Shown one piece after another: positions 24,164 through 32,345 of a stretch of DNA of 39,726 nt. The position numbers and the translations under genes are program-made. The notes below the pieces were generated by a model. It did not search any database and was not told where the DNA came from. It worked only from the letters and a program-made list of their open reading frames with translations. The stretch is from Arthrobacter sp. (GTDB taxonomy: Bacteria > Actinomycetota > Actinomycetes > Actinomycetales > Micrococcaceae). The stretch lies in NCBI RefSeq assembly GCF_031179385.1, contig NZ_JAPSHV010000014.1, positions 1-39,726 of the forward strand, in the 5' to 3' direction. How positions within the stretch are numbered: the first letter of the stretch is position 1; each line of letters starts with the position of its first letter.

Positions 24164-26013
24164 CGGGGAGCTCCGACAGTCTCGGCGGCAGGCCGCTCTG
24201 CCCGGGCGGACACGAGGACCTCGTCGAGGTGTTCTTCCCGCCACGTGCGCAGCAGCCGATGGAAGGCAATCGGACCGGGACTGTAGCTCGCACCTGCGAT
24301 GGACCGACTACCTTCGCCGTTGTAGTACCCCGGCGTGCACTCCGCCTGGAACGCCCGGTTGTCGTGGGCGGTCTCGTGGACGGTACGGACCCAGGCGTCC
24401 TCCGTCTCGGCACTCGGCTCGATGACGTGGTAGCCCCGGTTGCGGGCGTGCCCGATGACGGCAGCGATGTGTTCTGCCTGCTCAAGAAGGATGTGAGCGA
24501 AGTTCACCGAGTTCGCGTTCTGGATGCCGCTGAGGTGGAACAAGTTGGGGAACCCGTTCGAGGTGAACCCATGCAGGGTACGAGGTCCTTTGGACCAGGC
24601 TTCCAGCAGCGTACGCCCATCACGGCCTGCCACAGGTAGGGTGCCGGACATCACTCCGGAGATGCCGACGTCGAAGCCGGTGGCGAAGATGACACAGTCC
24701 ACCTCGTACTCGGTGTCGCCAACGACGACGGAGGTCTCCGTCATGCGAGTGATACCGCCGGTGTCCGCCGTATCGACAAGGTGTACGTTAGGCCGGTTGA
24801 ACGTTTGGAGGTAGGTGTCGCTGAAGCCGGGGCGCTTGCACATGTACCGGTACCAAGGCTTCAGCGCCTCGGCCGTGGCAGGATCCTCGACCACCTCGTC
24901 CACGCGGGCGCGTAGCCGGTTCATCGTGATCGCGTCGGTGATCTCGTCGCGTCGCTCGCGTTCCTCGGGTGGAATGGTCGTGTCGACCGCTCCTGACAGG
25001 ATCTGCCGTTGAAGCGACGTCGTCGCGGTCCAACCATCCTGCACCAGGCTTTCCTCGACCGGTTCACCCGCGAGCACGGCGAGGAAGTTCTCCATCCGCT
25101 CCCGCTGCCAGCCCGGCTTCAACGATGCTGCCCACTCAGGGTCAGTGGGACGGTTATCCCGGACATCGACGGTGGAAGGGGTGCGCTGAAAGACGAAGAG
25201 TTCCTGCGCATCGGCTCCGACGTGTGGAACCACCTGGAGCCCTGTCGCTCCCGTGCCCACGACGGCCACCCGCTTGTCCGCCAGTCCAGTCAGCCCACCG
25301 TCCTGGTTTCCGCCGGTGTAGCCATAGTCCCACCGACTGGTATGGAAGGTATGACCTCGGAAGGTCTCGATTCCAGGAATGCCCGGAAGCTTCGGTTGCG
25401 TCAGGGTCCCGGAGGACGTGATGACGAAGCGGGCACGGAAGCTGTCGCCGCGATCCGTCTCGACCATCCACTCCTCGTTCACCTCGTCCCAAGCAAGCCG
25501 AGTGGCCCGGGTCTGGAAAAGGGCTTCGCGATAAAGATCGAACCGCTCGGCGATGGCGACAGCGTGCTGACGGATCTCCTCCCCCGGTGCGTAACGCCAC
25601 TTCGGCATGTATCCGACCTCTTCCAGGAGCGGCATGTAGACGTAGGACTCGATGTCGCAGTGGATACCCGGGTACCGGTTCCAGTACCAAGTACCTCCGA
25701 CATCACCCGCCTCATCCATCAACCGGAGAGATTCCACACCCTGCTCCCGCAACCGCGCGGCGGTAAGCAGGCCACCGAATCCGGCACCGATGACGAGTAC
25801 GTCGACGCGATCGGATTTCGGTTCGCGGGGTATGCGTTCGGTGTACGGGTCCTTGGCGTAGTACCCAAATTCACCGGATGTGCGGCGGTATTGTGCCGCG
25901 CCATCGGGACGAAGGCGGCGATCCCGCTCGTGACGGTATTTCGCACGCAATTCCTCGAGGTTTAAAGTGGCAATCAAATCGTTCGTGGTGACCGTGTGAG
26001 GGTTGGGGTCCAT
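24160..26013 (-). CDS. Baeyer-Villiger monooxygenase (FAD/NADPH, type I)
   Basis: This 617-residue flavoenzyme inserts oxygen next to a ketone carbonyl to make an ester or lactone. ATG 26013 has AGGAG 9 bp upstream. An N-terminal extension of about 70 residues precedes the FAD-binding GAGFGG (76-81), then DVGGTWYWNRYPG, the diagnostic type I fingerprint FRGHTFHTSRWD (F218-D229, F-x-G-x3-H-x3-W-D) and the NADPH-binding GTGATG (253-258). The extended N-terminus places it with the larger monooxygenases acting on bulky or cyclic ketones such as the cyclopentadecanone and hydroxyacetophenone types; the substrate is unknown. It lies 92 bp after the SDR gene and overlaps the lipoprotein gene, suggesting one transcript. 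Confidence 0.94.
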   Translation of the reverse strand: MDPNPHTVTTNDLIATLNLEELRAKYRHERDRRLRPDGAAQYRRTSGEFGYYAKDPYTERIPREPKSDRVDVLVIGAGFGGLLTAARLREQGVESLRLMDEAGDVGGTWYWNRYPGIHCDIESYVYMPLLEEVGYMPKWRYAPGEEIRQHAVAIAERFDLYREALFQTRATRLAWDEVNEEWMVETDRGDSFRARFVITSSGTLTQPKLPGIPGIETFRGHTFHTSRWDYGYTGGNQDGGLTGLADKRVAVVGTGATGLQVVPHVGADAQELFVFQRTPSTVDVRDNRPTDPEWAASLKPGWQRERMENFLAVLAGEPVEESLVQDGWTATTSLQRQILSGAVDTTIPPEERERRDEITDAITMNRLRARVDEVVEDPATAEALKPWYRYMCKRPGFSDTYLQTFNRPNVHLVDTADTGGITRMTETSVVVGDTEYEVDCVIFATGFDVGISGVMSGTLPVAGRDGRTLLEAWSKGPRTLHGFTSNGFPNLFHLSGIQNANSVNFAHILLEQAEHIAAVIGHARNRGYHVIEPSAETEDAWVRTVHETAHDNRAFQAECTPGYYNGEGSRSIAGASYSPGPIAFHRLLRTWREEHLDEVLVSARAERPAAETVGAPR

Positions 26014-26105
26014 GGTGTCGTGCTCCTGTTCTGGCCATGATGACGGAGGCGCTGTGAGGGGCGCCACTGTGAGGGCTTGGCGGCATGAGGGGGGCGACGT
26101 GGTGG

Positions 26106-27110
26106 TTATTGGACGGACCAGCCTCCGTCGGAGGCGAGGACAACGCCGTTGACGTTTGTGGAGTCTTCACTGAGTAGCCACGTGATCGATGCCGCCATCG
26201 TTTGCGCATCGACCACCGGAGGAATCAGCGCCATGAACGCGCCGAGACGCTCACGTGCGAAGGGAGAGGACATGGTGCCCTCGATGGCTGTGGCCGTCGG
26301 ACCTGGAGCGACCGCATTGGTTCGCACGCCCGAAGGACCGTAGAGGAACGCCGAGCTCCTTGTAATACCCACCACTGCGTGCTTCGACGCCGTATACGCT
26401 GTACCGGCAGCGTTGCCTCGCAGTGACGCTTCGGAGGCCACGTTCACGATCGATCCACGCCCTTGGGCCATCATCACCGGCAACACCGCGCGGCTCAACG
26501 CGAACGTCCCGTCCACGTTCACAGAGAACACCCGATGCCACAATGCGTCCTCGGTCTCGTGCAACGGCATCATGCCGTCCATGATCCCGGCGACATTGGC
26601 AAGCCCGTCGATCCGCTCACCAGCAGCCGAAACGATCGCCTCGACTCCCTTGGAGGAAGTGATGTCAGCAACCACAGAAACCACAGTCCCATCCGGGGAG
26701 TCCTCAACGAGATTATTCAGACGGTCCCCCGCGACGTCGACAGCGACGACACGCCCGCCCTCGGCGACGATTCGCTGCGCCGTTGCACGTCCGATACCCG
26801 AGCCCGCACCGGTCACGATCACGGTCTTTCCGGTGAAACGTGAACCGCCGACTGCCGGACTCGGCTCGTCGGTCTCTTCGGGAGGCATCACGCCACCGTT
26901 CGCTTCCCTGACGAGCGTGTCCACCAGCTCCTGGGGGAACCGGCCACCACCGAGCTCCACCAACGACTGCAAACTCAACCCGCGCACCGGCCGCAGATCG
27001 TCCTCGCTTTGCCCGCCACGGGCGAGCAGTCCACGCAGGATCGGGCCGCCCACCGCGTCCTCCAGCCACTCCTGAACCGTGTTCCTCGACGTCAAAGGTG
27101 CTGTACTCAT
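26106..27110 (-). CDS. Short-chain dehydrogenase/reductase with N-terminal helical module
   Basis: The protein has 334 residues, about 85 more than a classical SDR. The C-terminal part is complete: NAD(P) motif TGAGSGIG (100-107), NVAG (172-175), the catalytic Ser226, Tyr239 and Lys243 (YTASK), and the closing LASDGGW. The additional N-terminus (residues 10-75; EWLEDAVGGPILRGLL, LSLQSLVELGGGRFPQELV) looks like a compact helical domain and is joined by an acidic, proline-containing linker. ATG 27110 has GAGGAG at ideal spacing. As the gene just before the Baeyer-Villiger enzyme, it probably oxidises an alcohol to the ketone substrate. An inverted repeat (27201-27216) lies about 90 bp upstream. 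Confidence 0.92.
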   Translation of the reverse strand: MSTAPLTSRNTVQEWLEDAVGGPILRGLLARGGQSEDDLRPVRGLSLQSLVELGGGRFPQELVDTLVREANGGVMPPEETDEPSPAVGGSRFTGKTVIVTGAGSGIGRATAQRIVAEGGRVVAVDVAGDRLNNLVEDSPDGTVVSVVADITSSKGVEAIVSAAGERIDGLANVAGIMDGMMPLHETEDALWHRVFSVNVDGTFALSRAVLPVMMAQGRGSIVNVASEASLRGNAAGTAYTASKHAVVGITRSSAFLYGPSGVRTNAVAPGPTATAIEGTMSSPFARERLGAFMALIPPVVDAQTMAASITWLLSEDSTNVNGVVLASDGGWSVQ

Positions 27111-27161
27111 CGAAACTCTCCTCGATAGATGGTGTGTTCGTTCTTCCAGTTTGGTCGGTGG

Positions 27162-27178
27162 TGACGCCGGGGGCGTCA
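27162..27178. promoter_or_regulatory. Inverted repeat upstream of the SDR gene
   Basis: A perfect TGACGCC-GGG-GGCGTCA palindrome lies 52 bp before the SDR start, between it and the TACACC repeat. It could be an operator or an RNA hairpin; function unknown. Confidence 0.4.
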
Positions 27179-27200
27179 GCTGTCAGTGGTGTCTTTCGTG

Positions 27201-27216
27201 TACACCTGGTGGTGTA
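27201..27216. promoter_or_regulatory. TACACC-N4-GGTGTA operator upstream of the SDR gene
   Basis: A perfect inverted repeat, extendable to 7-bp arms (GTACACC/GGTGTAC, 27200-27217), lies in the 107-bp gap between the MFS stop and the SDR start. It is the same element as at 32370-32385. It suggests the SDR has its own promoter besides read-through from the MFS gene. Confidence 0.6.
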
Positions 27217-27217
27217 C

Positions 27218-28675
27218 TCATGGCATCCGCACAGCATCCTCGGTGAAGGCTGTTTCCTCGCTAGGGATCTTCTCGGGTTTCGGGATCAGGCTTGCGAGTA
27301 CTGCACAGAGGACTGCGGCCCCGAGCCCGAAGAGCAGCGCCAACCTGAACCCGGCCTCACTGGGCAATGACACATCCCCGGCCTGAACCGCGGAGCTGGC
27401 CAAGACCGCAGCGACCACCGCGGAGGCGACACTTGTGCCGAGGGCCCGCATGAGGGTGTTCAAGCCGTTCGCAGCGCCGGTCTCGTGGACGGGCACCGCC
27501 TGCATGATGAGCGTCGGCATGGCGGCATATCCTAGGCCGATCCCGATCCCGATGACCGTGTTGATCACTAGGACCCACCACATGGTGAGATCGAGGGAGA
27601 CGGCAGCCAGATAAGAGACCGCAATGATGAGCGCTCCTACGACCAGAAGCGGTTTCGGGCCAGCCCGGCGCCCGAGCCGACCAGCGACCGGTGACATCGC
27701 GAGCATGGCTAGGCCAGCAGGCATCAGGATCAGGCTGGCCTGCAGCAACGGAAGACCAAGCCCTCCCGTGGTCTCGGGCAACTGTAGAAGCTGGGGGAAG
27801 ACGATGCTGGAGGAAAACAGGGCGAAGCCCATGGCAACGGACGCGAAATTCGTCATCAGGACCGGGCCGCGGGCGCTTACCCGCAAGTCCACGAGCGGGT
27901 TCGTCCGCTTCAGCTCGTACCACCCCCAAATCAGCAGTGCCAGGACACCGATGCCGAGAGAGGACAACGTGGCAGGACTGACCCACCCCCAGTCATTCCC
28001 GCGCGACACTCCGAGGAGGAGACCCACTAATCCCACGGCGAGACCTACAGCCCCCCAATAGTCGAATCGGCCGTGCTGACCGGGATCACCCGCGGGAACG
28101 ACGATCAGGTAGAGGGCCAGCGCGGTGAGGCCGATCCCGGCGGACAGCCAGAACAGCGCATGCCAATCCAGGTGCTCGGTGACGAGCGCACTGATCGGAA
28201 GCCCCAGGGCGCCGCCCACGCCCAACGTCGCGCTCACAAGTGCGACGGCGGATCCCAGCCGCTCCTTGGGCAGGATGTCGCGGAGGATCGAAATTCCCAG
28301 CGGGATCACGCCCATCCCGGTCCCCTGCAGCCCGCGTCCGAGGATCAGGGGTGCGACGGTCGGCGACATCGCGCTGATGATTGAACCAGCCACCAACAAT
28401 GCCAGCAATACGATCGCGACGCGTCGCTTGCCGTACATGTCCCCCAGCTTGCCTGAGATGGGCGTACAGATCGCCGACACCAGAAGGGTCACGGTGATGA
28501 CCCACGCGGTGGCACCGCGTTCGGCACCGAGGAGCTCTGGCAGCTCGGCTTGGATAGGGATAAGTATCGTCTGCATGAATGCAGCTCCCATCCCAGCGAA
28601 AGCTAGGACCGCGATGACGACGTTGGGGTTTGCTACGGTCTCGCGTCGGCCGGACGTAGGTTGGATGGTCTGCAT
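27218..28675 (-). CDS. MFS transporter, DHA2-like 14-helix drug exporter
   Basis: The membrane protein has 485 residues with about 14 hydrophobic helices, the pattern of DHA2 proton-driven exporters. Recognisable are SGKLGDMYGKRRV (loop 2-3 motif A type), GRGLQGTGMGVIPLGISIL (motif C-like region) and MSPVAGRLGRRAG. ATG 28675 is preceded by AGGAAGGGTG. The gene is divergent from a TetR regulator, the usual arrangement for a drug- or metabolite-responsive pump, and heads the minus-strand set with SDR, monooxygenase and lipoprotein. It may export the toxic substrate or product of that pathway. Confidence 0.92.
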   Translation of the reverse strand: MQTIQPTSGRRETVANPNVVIAVLAFAGMGAAFMQTILIPIQAELPELLGAERGATAWVITVTLLVSAICTPISGKLGDMYGKRRVAIVLLALLVAGSIISAMSPTVAPLILGRGLQGTGMGVIPLGISILRDILPKERLGSAVALVSATLGVGGALGLPISALVTEHLDWHALFWLSAGIGLTALALYLIVVPAGDPGQHGRFDYWGAVGLAVGLVGLLLGVSRGNDWGWVSPATLSSLGIGVLALLIWGWYELKRTNPLVDLRVSARGPVLMTNFASVAMGFALFSSSIVFPQLLQLPETTGGLGLPLLQASLILMPAGLAMLAMSPVAGRLGRRAGPKPLLVVGALIIAVSYLAAVSLDLTMWWVLVINTVIGIGIGLGYAAMPTLIMQAVPVHETGAANGLNTLMRALGTSVASAVVAAVLASSAVQAGDVSLPSEAGFRLALLFGLGAAVLCAVLASLIPKPEKIPSEETAFTEDAVRMP

Positions 28676-28731
28676 CCGTTCACCCTTCCTGATGGAACTA
28701 AATACCACTAATGATACTGCGTCTCACATCC

Positions 28732-28737
28732 TATACT
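28732..28737 (+). promoter_or_regulatory. -10 element of the tetR gene (leaderless candidate)
   Basis: TATACT ends 6 bp before ATG 28744, so transcription would begin at or next to the start codon. The -35 region (about TAATGA) is weak. This fits a leaderless mRNA, common in Actinobacteria. Confidence 0.5.
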
Positions 28738-28743
28738 CAGAGG

Positions 28744-29349
28744 ATGACATCAGGAATCCGGGATCGAACACGGGAGCTGTTGCGCGTTCAGCTCGCGGAG
28801 GCGATACTCGCTGTCTTCTTGGAGCGCGGGTACTCCTCCGTCACGGTCGAGGACGCAGCGCGTGAGGTGGGAATTTCCCGGGCCACGTTTTTTCGCTACT
28901 TCAGAAGCAAGGAGGATGTGGTCGTCGCATCGGTCGACGACACCCGTATCGACTATGCGAAGGGCATCAGCGCCATCCCCGACGACGCTGATGTCACCGG
29001 GTGGGGCCTCGTGCGCGCAGCGATCGAACCCGTGGTCCTCACAGCAATGAGTGACCCGTCGGCACTCCGCGCCCGCCTCAACCTCATCTCGGGAGAGCCG
29101 AGCTTGAGGGCTCGTCTGCGCGAACGCCGAAGCGAGAATGTCGATGTATTGACGACTGCTCTGGCCCAACGAACCGGGGACGGTTTCTACGCCAGAATCC
29201 TTGCCGTCGCAGGACTCGCTGCCGTCGATATCGCGTGGGAACGTTGGGCATCCGATGAGAACGAGGACTTTCGGATGGTCATCGATTCCGCCTTCGAGAG
29301 ACTGGGGTGGGCGGGTCAGTCCGGCACAGAGTCCCCTCGGCACACCTGA
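28744..29349 (+). CDS. TetR-family transcriptional regulator
   Basis: This 201-residue regulator has an N-terminal helix-turn-helix of TetR type: LAEAILAVFLERGYSSVTVEDAAREVGISR read in two parts, then ATFFRYFRSKEDVV. A C-terminal all-helical ligand domain with weakly conserved sequence follows (VLTTALAQRTGDGFYARILAVAG). ATG 28744 was chosen because the sequence from MTSGIRDR fits the family start and a TATACT -10 lies directly before it; ATG 28711 would add 11 residues. It is divergent from the MFS exporter and probably represses it. Ligand and operator were not identified. Confidence 0.92.
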   Translation: MTSGIRDRTRELLRVQLAEAILAVFLERGYSSVTVEDAAREVGISRATFFRYFRSKEDVVVASVDDTRIDYAKGISAIPDDADVTGWGLVRAAIEPVVLTAMSDPSALRARLNLISGEPSLRARLRERRSENVDVLTTALAQRTGDGFYARILAVAGLAAVDIAWERWASDENEDFRMVIDSAFERLGWAGQSGTESPRHT

Positions 29350-29425
29350 CTTCGCCAACGCGTCCGCGCGGACCTCGCGGAAGCGCGGAAACGGGGCGCC
29401 AGATGCCCTAACGAACGACCTCAGA

Positions 29426-29456
29426 GGTGTTTGCCGGGCTGTACACGGCAAACACC
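29426..29456. terminator. Terminator after tetR
   Basis: A perfect 11-bp stem GGTGTTTGCCG/CGGCAAACACC with a 9-nt loop lies 76 bp after the tetR stop. A weak CCTTAG tail follows. Confidence 0.75.
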
Positions 29457-29536
29457 CCTTAGAACCCATTTGTCTGCTCCATTGAGTTATGAAATAGGAC
29501 CTGTCCGGATCAGGGAGATCATGACGCCTCGGGAGG

Positions 29537-29588
29537 AGAGGGGTTCCAGCCGCCGTTCGCTGCCACCGGAACCCCTCTTCCCTGCGAG
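29537..29588. terminator. Second hairpin in the convergent spacer
   Basis: An 11-bp perfect stem AGAGGGGTTCC/GGAACCCCTCT encloses 30 bp. On the minus strand it could terminate transcripts from the kinase-regulator operon, although it is 313 bp beyond the stop. Confidence 0.5.
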
Positions 29589-29733
29589 AGGAGGCGAAGC
29601 CTTCTCCTAGCTGCTCGGGTCAGACCGTCTTCCCACCCAGGGAGCTCGTCGCCGCCGAGGAGCAGTGTCCCAGCACTTCCGCGGACTTGGGCCAGTGTGA
29701 TTCCTACACTTCCGAGAATTACAGGTTGATACA

Positions 29734-29749
29734 TCCACCCGGCGGTGTG
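29734..29749. promoter_or_regulatory. Degenerate CACC-N4-GGTG repeat
   Basis: TCCACC-CGGC-GGTGTG matches the TACACC-N4-GGTGTA element with one mismatch in each arm. It lies in a convergent region with no recognised gene start, so its meaning is unclear. Confidence 0.3.
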
Positions 29750-29901
29750 CTTTGTACTACTGCCTCTGATGTACTTCGAGCAGTCAGCTATCGATCAGCA
29801 CACCGACACAGGGCTTATGACAAGACTCCGCATGCTCTGTGTGCACAACCGTCACCTCGAGAACGCCCGCGGACCTAGAACAAGGCGCGGTGGCGCTGGG
29901 A

Positions 29902-30576
29902 TCAGTGGGTTGTCCCCGGCTGGACGAGACCGTTCTGATAGGCGAAAACGACAAGTTGGGCGCGGTCTCGGGCGCCAGTCTTGGTCATGGCGCGGTGGAG
30001 ATGCGTCTTCGCCGTCGCAGGACTGATGAAAAGATGCTCGGCGATCTCGGTGTTGGACAAACCACTGCCCACCAACGCTGTGATCTCCAGCTCTCGTGGA
30101 GTGAGATCGGTGACGCCTGCGATGAAGGAGGATGGTTCGTGGTGGGGTCTCGCGAGGAACTGATTAATCAATGCTGTTGTTGCATTCGGCGAGAGCAAGG
30201 ATTCCCCCGCGGCGATCGTCCTAATTGCTTGAACGAGTTCCTGAGGTTCGACTCCTTTGCCGAGAAAACCGCTGGCCCCGGCGCGGAGCGCTTCCATGAC
30301 GAGTTCGTCGGTTTCGAAGGTTGTCAGGACCAGGATCTTCACACCTGCCATGGCCTCGTCGGCGGTGATCCGTTTAGTTGCTTCTATACCGTCCATCCCG
30401 GGCATACGAATGTCCATCAGGACGACATCTGCACGTTGGGTACGCGCCCGTTGAACAGCTTCCATCCCGGTAGATGCTTCTCCGACCACTTCGATGTCGG
30501 GCACGGCGTCGAGGAGTAGTTTGAAGGTTCCGCGCAGGAGCGCCTGGTCGTCTGCTAGCAGGATCCGGATCGTCAT
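29902..30576 (-). CDS. NarL/FixJ-type response regulator
   Basis: The protein has 224 residues. The receiver domain shows the acidic pair in LLADDQALLR, the phosphoacceptor Asp55 in VLMDIRMPGMDG and the conserved Lys in GFLGKG. The C-terminal LuxR-type helix-turn-helix is LTPRELEITALVGSGLSNTE followed by IAEHLFISPATAKTHL. ATG 30576 has AAGGAG upstream and overlaps the kinase stop (ATGA), so the pair is cotranslated. It probably binds the inverted repeats found before its own operon at 32346-32385. Confidence 0.95.
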   Translation of the reverse strand: MTIRILLADDQALLRGTFKLLLDAVPDIEVVGEASTGMEAVQRARTQRADVVLMDIRMPGMDGIEATKRITADEAMAGVKILVLTTFETDELVMEALRAGASGFLGKGVEPQELVQAIRTIAAGESLLSPNATTALINQFLARPHHEPSSFIAGVTDLTPRELEITALVGSGLSNTEIAEHLFISPATAKTHLHRAMTKTGARDRAQLVVFAYQNGLVQPGTTH

Positions 30577-31910
30577 GGTGCTCCTTGTTGTTCATGATGT
30601 CCTATAGGAATACAGGCGTGGACCTTGAACCCGCCGTCGGGTAGTGGGCTCGCGGTGAAGGTCCCACCCGCGGTTAGTGCTCGTTCGCGCATCCCGATGA
30701 GCCCGTGACCGGTACCCGCAGGCCGGTGGGGCCGGGGGCGCTCCCTAGTTTCGGGAGGCGGTGGGGCATTGGTCACCGTGATATCCACTGCGCTTTCGTG
30801 CCACTGTAGCGTGACCCTAATCCGTGCTCGTGGGGCATGTTTGGCCGCATTAGTCAATGATTCCTGGATGATGCGGTACGCGCTCAGATCACTAAGCGGG
30901 GGCAGATCCGCCGGTTTCCCGTCCTCGCTGCTGACCACTAAGTTTCCGGCGCTGCGGAACATCTCGAGCATTTCCGGCAGGTGCTCGAGCGTGTGGGTCG
31001 GAGCCAGGTCATCCGGTTGGAGCGATGTGGTTTGACTTTCCGTCCTTTCCGTCCTTGCGCTGGCCGCGTCCGGGATTGTTGATTCGCCGCGGGCATGGGT
31101 GGGATTGTTCGCTGAGGGGTTGTCGTCGCGGAGTAGTCCTACTGTCGAACGAAGGTCGTCGATGGCTTTGCGGGTATGGATAGTGATGTTGCCCAGAGCC
31201 GTCTCTGCCGCAGATGGGTCGGTTTGCAGCAGATACTTCGCGACTCCGGCCTGGGCATTGACGAGCGTCAAGTTGTGGGCGAGAACGTCGTGGAGCTCCC
31301 GGGCAATACGCATCCGTTCTGCCAGCACCTCCCGGCGGACATGCTGTCGATGTGCTTCCTCGCGCTCGGCTCGGCTTGTCCGGCGGTGGCGCACGGCGGT
31401 GCCGATGGCTGTCGCGATGATGATGAGATTTCCCAGTACCAGTGTCGTGGCAAGCAGATTCATCGGATACAGGATGGATGCCGTCCCGAAGAGTGTGCCT
31501 GCTGCAGCCAACCCGGCGACCCAGGCGGTAGCGGGCTCCTTCCGCAGTGCCACTGTGTAGATGGCGGCCATCGTCGCGACCGGGACCGGCTGGAACGTGG
31601 CAATACTGGCCGAGGAGGTGTGCACGCTCTCCACGAGAAGGGGCAGCAGGATCAGGTGGAGGACCTCCAGAGCGACGACGATGCCCAGGACCAAAACCGG
31701 CCAGCGTTTCCTGAAGAACAGTGGCACATACGACGCAGCCGCAACGATGATCAGGCTCGGTTCCGGGATCGAGGCGTAGTCGTCGCGCCCCCAAAGGCCA
31801 GCCGTCATGGCGATCAGAGTGACAGCCATGAACACTCCACCACGCCACGGCGCCTCAGAGGTTTGGACATCGGAGGCGTTGGTGAGTGCCGCGGGCATGG
31901 CCAGTTTCAT
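30573..31910 (-). CDS. Sensor histidine kinase, HisKA_3 (NarL-partner) type
   Basis: The protein has 445 residues. Several membrane helices fill residues 25-175 with very little outside the membrane, pointing to an intramembrane or envelope-sensing kinase. The dimerisation/phosphoacceptor segment is RMRIARELHDVLAHNLTL (His207). The ATPase domain carries the N-box-like LSAYRIIQESLTNAAKHA and GTGHGLIGMRERA, the form that pairs with LuxR-type regulators. A low-complexity acidic/polar insert (about residues 260-310) separates the two. The gene overlaps by ATGA both with the upstream GtrA-like gene and the downstream regulator. Confidence 0.95.
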   Translation of the reverse strand: MKLAMPAALTNASDVQTSEAPWRGGVFMAVTLIAMTAGLWGRDDYASIPEPSLIIVAAASYVPLFFRKRWPVLVLGIVVALEVLHLILLPLLVESVHTSSASIATFQPVPVATMAAIYTVALRKEPATAWVAGLAAAGTLFGTASILYPMNLLATTLVLGNLIIIATAIGTAVRHRRTSRAEREEAHRQHVRREVLAERMRIARELHDVLAHNLTLVNAQAGVAKYLLQTDPSAAETALGNITIHTRKAIDDLRSTVGLLRDDNPSANNPTHARGESTIPDAASARTERTESQTTSLQPDDLAPTHTLEHLPEMLEMFRSAGNLVVSSEDGKPADLPPLSDLSAYRIIQESLTNAAKHAPRARIRVTLQWHESAVDITVTNAPPPPETRERPRPHRPAGTGHGLIGMRERALTAGGTFTASPLPDGGFKVHACIPIGHHEQQGAP

Positions 31911-32224
31911 GCGTGCACCCGGCCCATGATGTCACCCGTGGCGTAGGGGGTAGCACTGGTGGCAGCCGACAGCAAGACGGTGCTGGGCCGGAACACGACG
32001 TACCGGTAGGAAAAGTAACGAGGGACATTACCGAGCAGTTCCCTGAAGGTGACGTAGCGGCTGCCCGCCCAGGAGACAGCGGTCGCCGCTGCCACGGACA
32101 GGACCTTGGCCACCACCGGATCCGCGCCGAGCCAGGAGGAGAAGACGTTGAACAAGCAAAAGTCCACCACGAACGCCACGAGACCGACGATCGTGAAGGA
32201 ATCCAACCTTTGTACGATGCTCAT
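31907..32224 (-). CDS. GtrA-like small membrane protein
   Basis: The protein has 105 residues from ATG 32224. The first part fits the GtrA family: SFTIVGLVAFVVDFCLFNVF, a second hydrophobic segment (AKVLSVAAATAVSWAGSRYV) and the TFRE motif after it. GtrA proteins usually have four helices in 120-150 residues and help translocate polyprenyl-linked sugars. Here the part after TFRE is short and not clearly membrane-spanning, so the protein is truncated or altered. It is joined by ATGA overlap to the histidine kinase, which suggests a role as accessory sensor or a link to cell-envelope glycan state. Confidence 0.72.
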   Translation of the reverse strand: MSIVQRLDSFTIVGLVAFVVDFCLFNVFSSWLGADPVVAKVLSVAAATAVSWAGSRYVTFRELLGNVPRYFSYRYVVFRPSTVLLSAATSATPYATGDIMGRVHA

Positions 32225-32345
32225 CCTGGTGCTTTCCGTTCTCACGTCAGTTGGTAGTCTTCTTACCTGTCCTCGCGCCAGCGGGCAGGCGCCTGCCGGT
32301 GCGGTCGTTCTTCTTCCATTCTGGCGACACAGCGCGTCGAGGACG

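Larger units (their letters stand above)
29350..29901. other. Convergent spacer between tetR and the response regulator
   Basis: No gene is supported. The stretch holds two hairpins (29426-29456 and 29537-29588) and a degenerate CACC-N4-GGTG repeat (29734-29749). A 71-codon minus-strand frame starting at 29734 spans the second hairpin and has no recognisable motif. Confidence 0.5.

Noticed and set aside
25009-25965. Plus-strand frame of 318 codons opposite the monooxygenase
   Set aside because: Shadow frame; the minus strand carries all Baeyer-Villiger fingerprints.
29519-29734. 71-codon minus-strand frame starting at the degenerate CACC-N4-GGTG site
   Set aside because: It runs through a hairpin, lacks a proper ribosome-binding site and has no motif.
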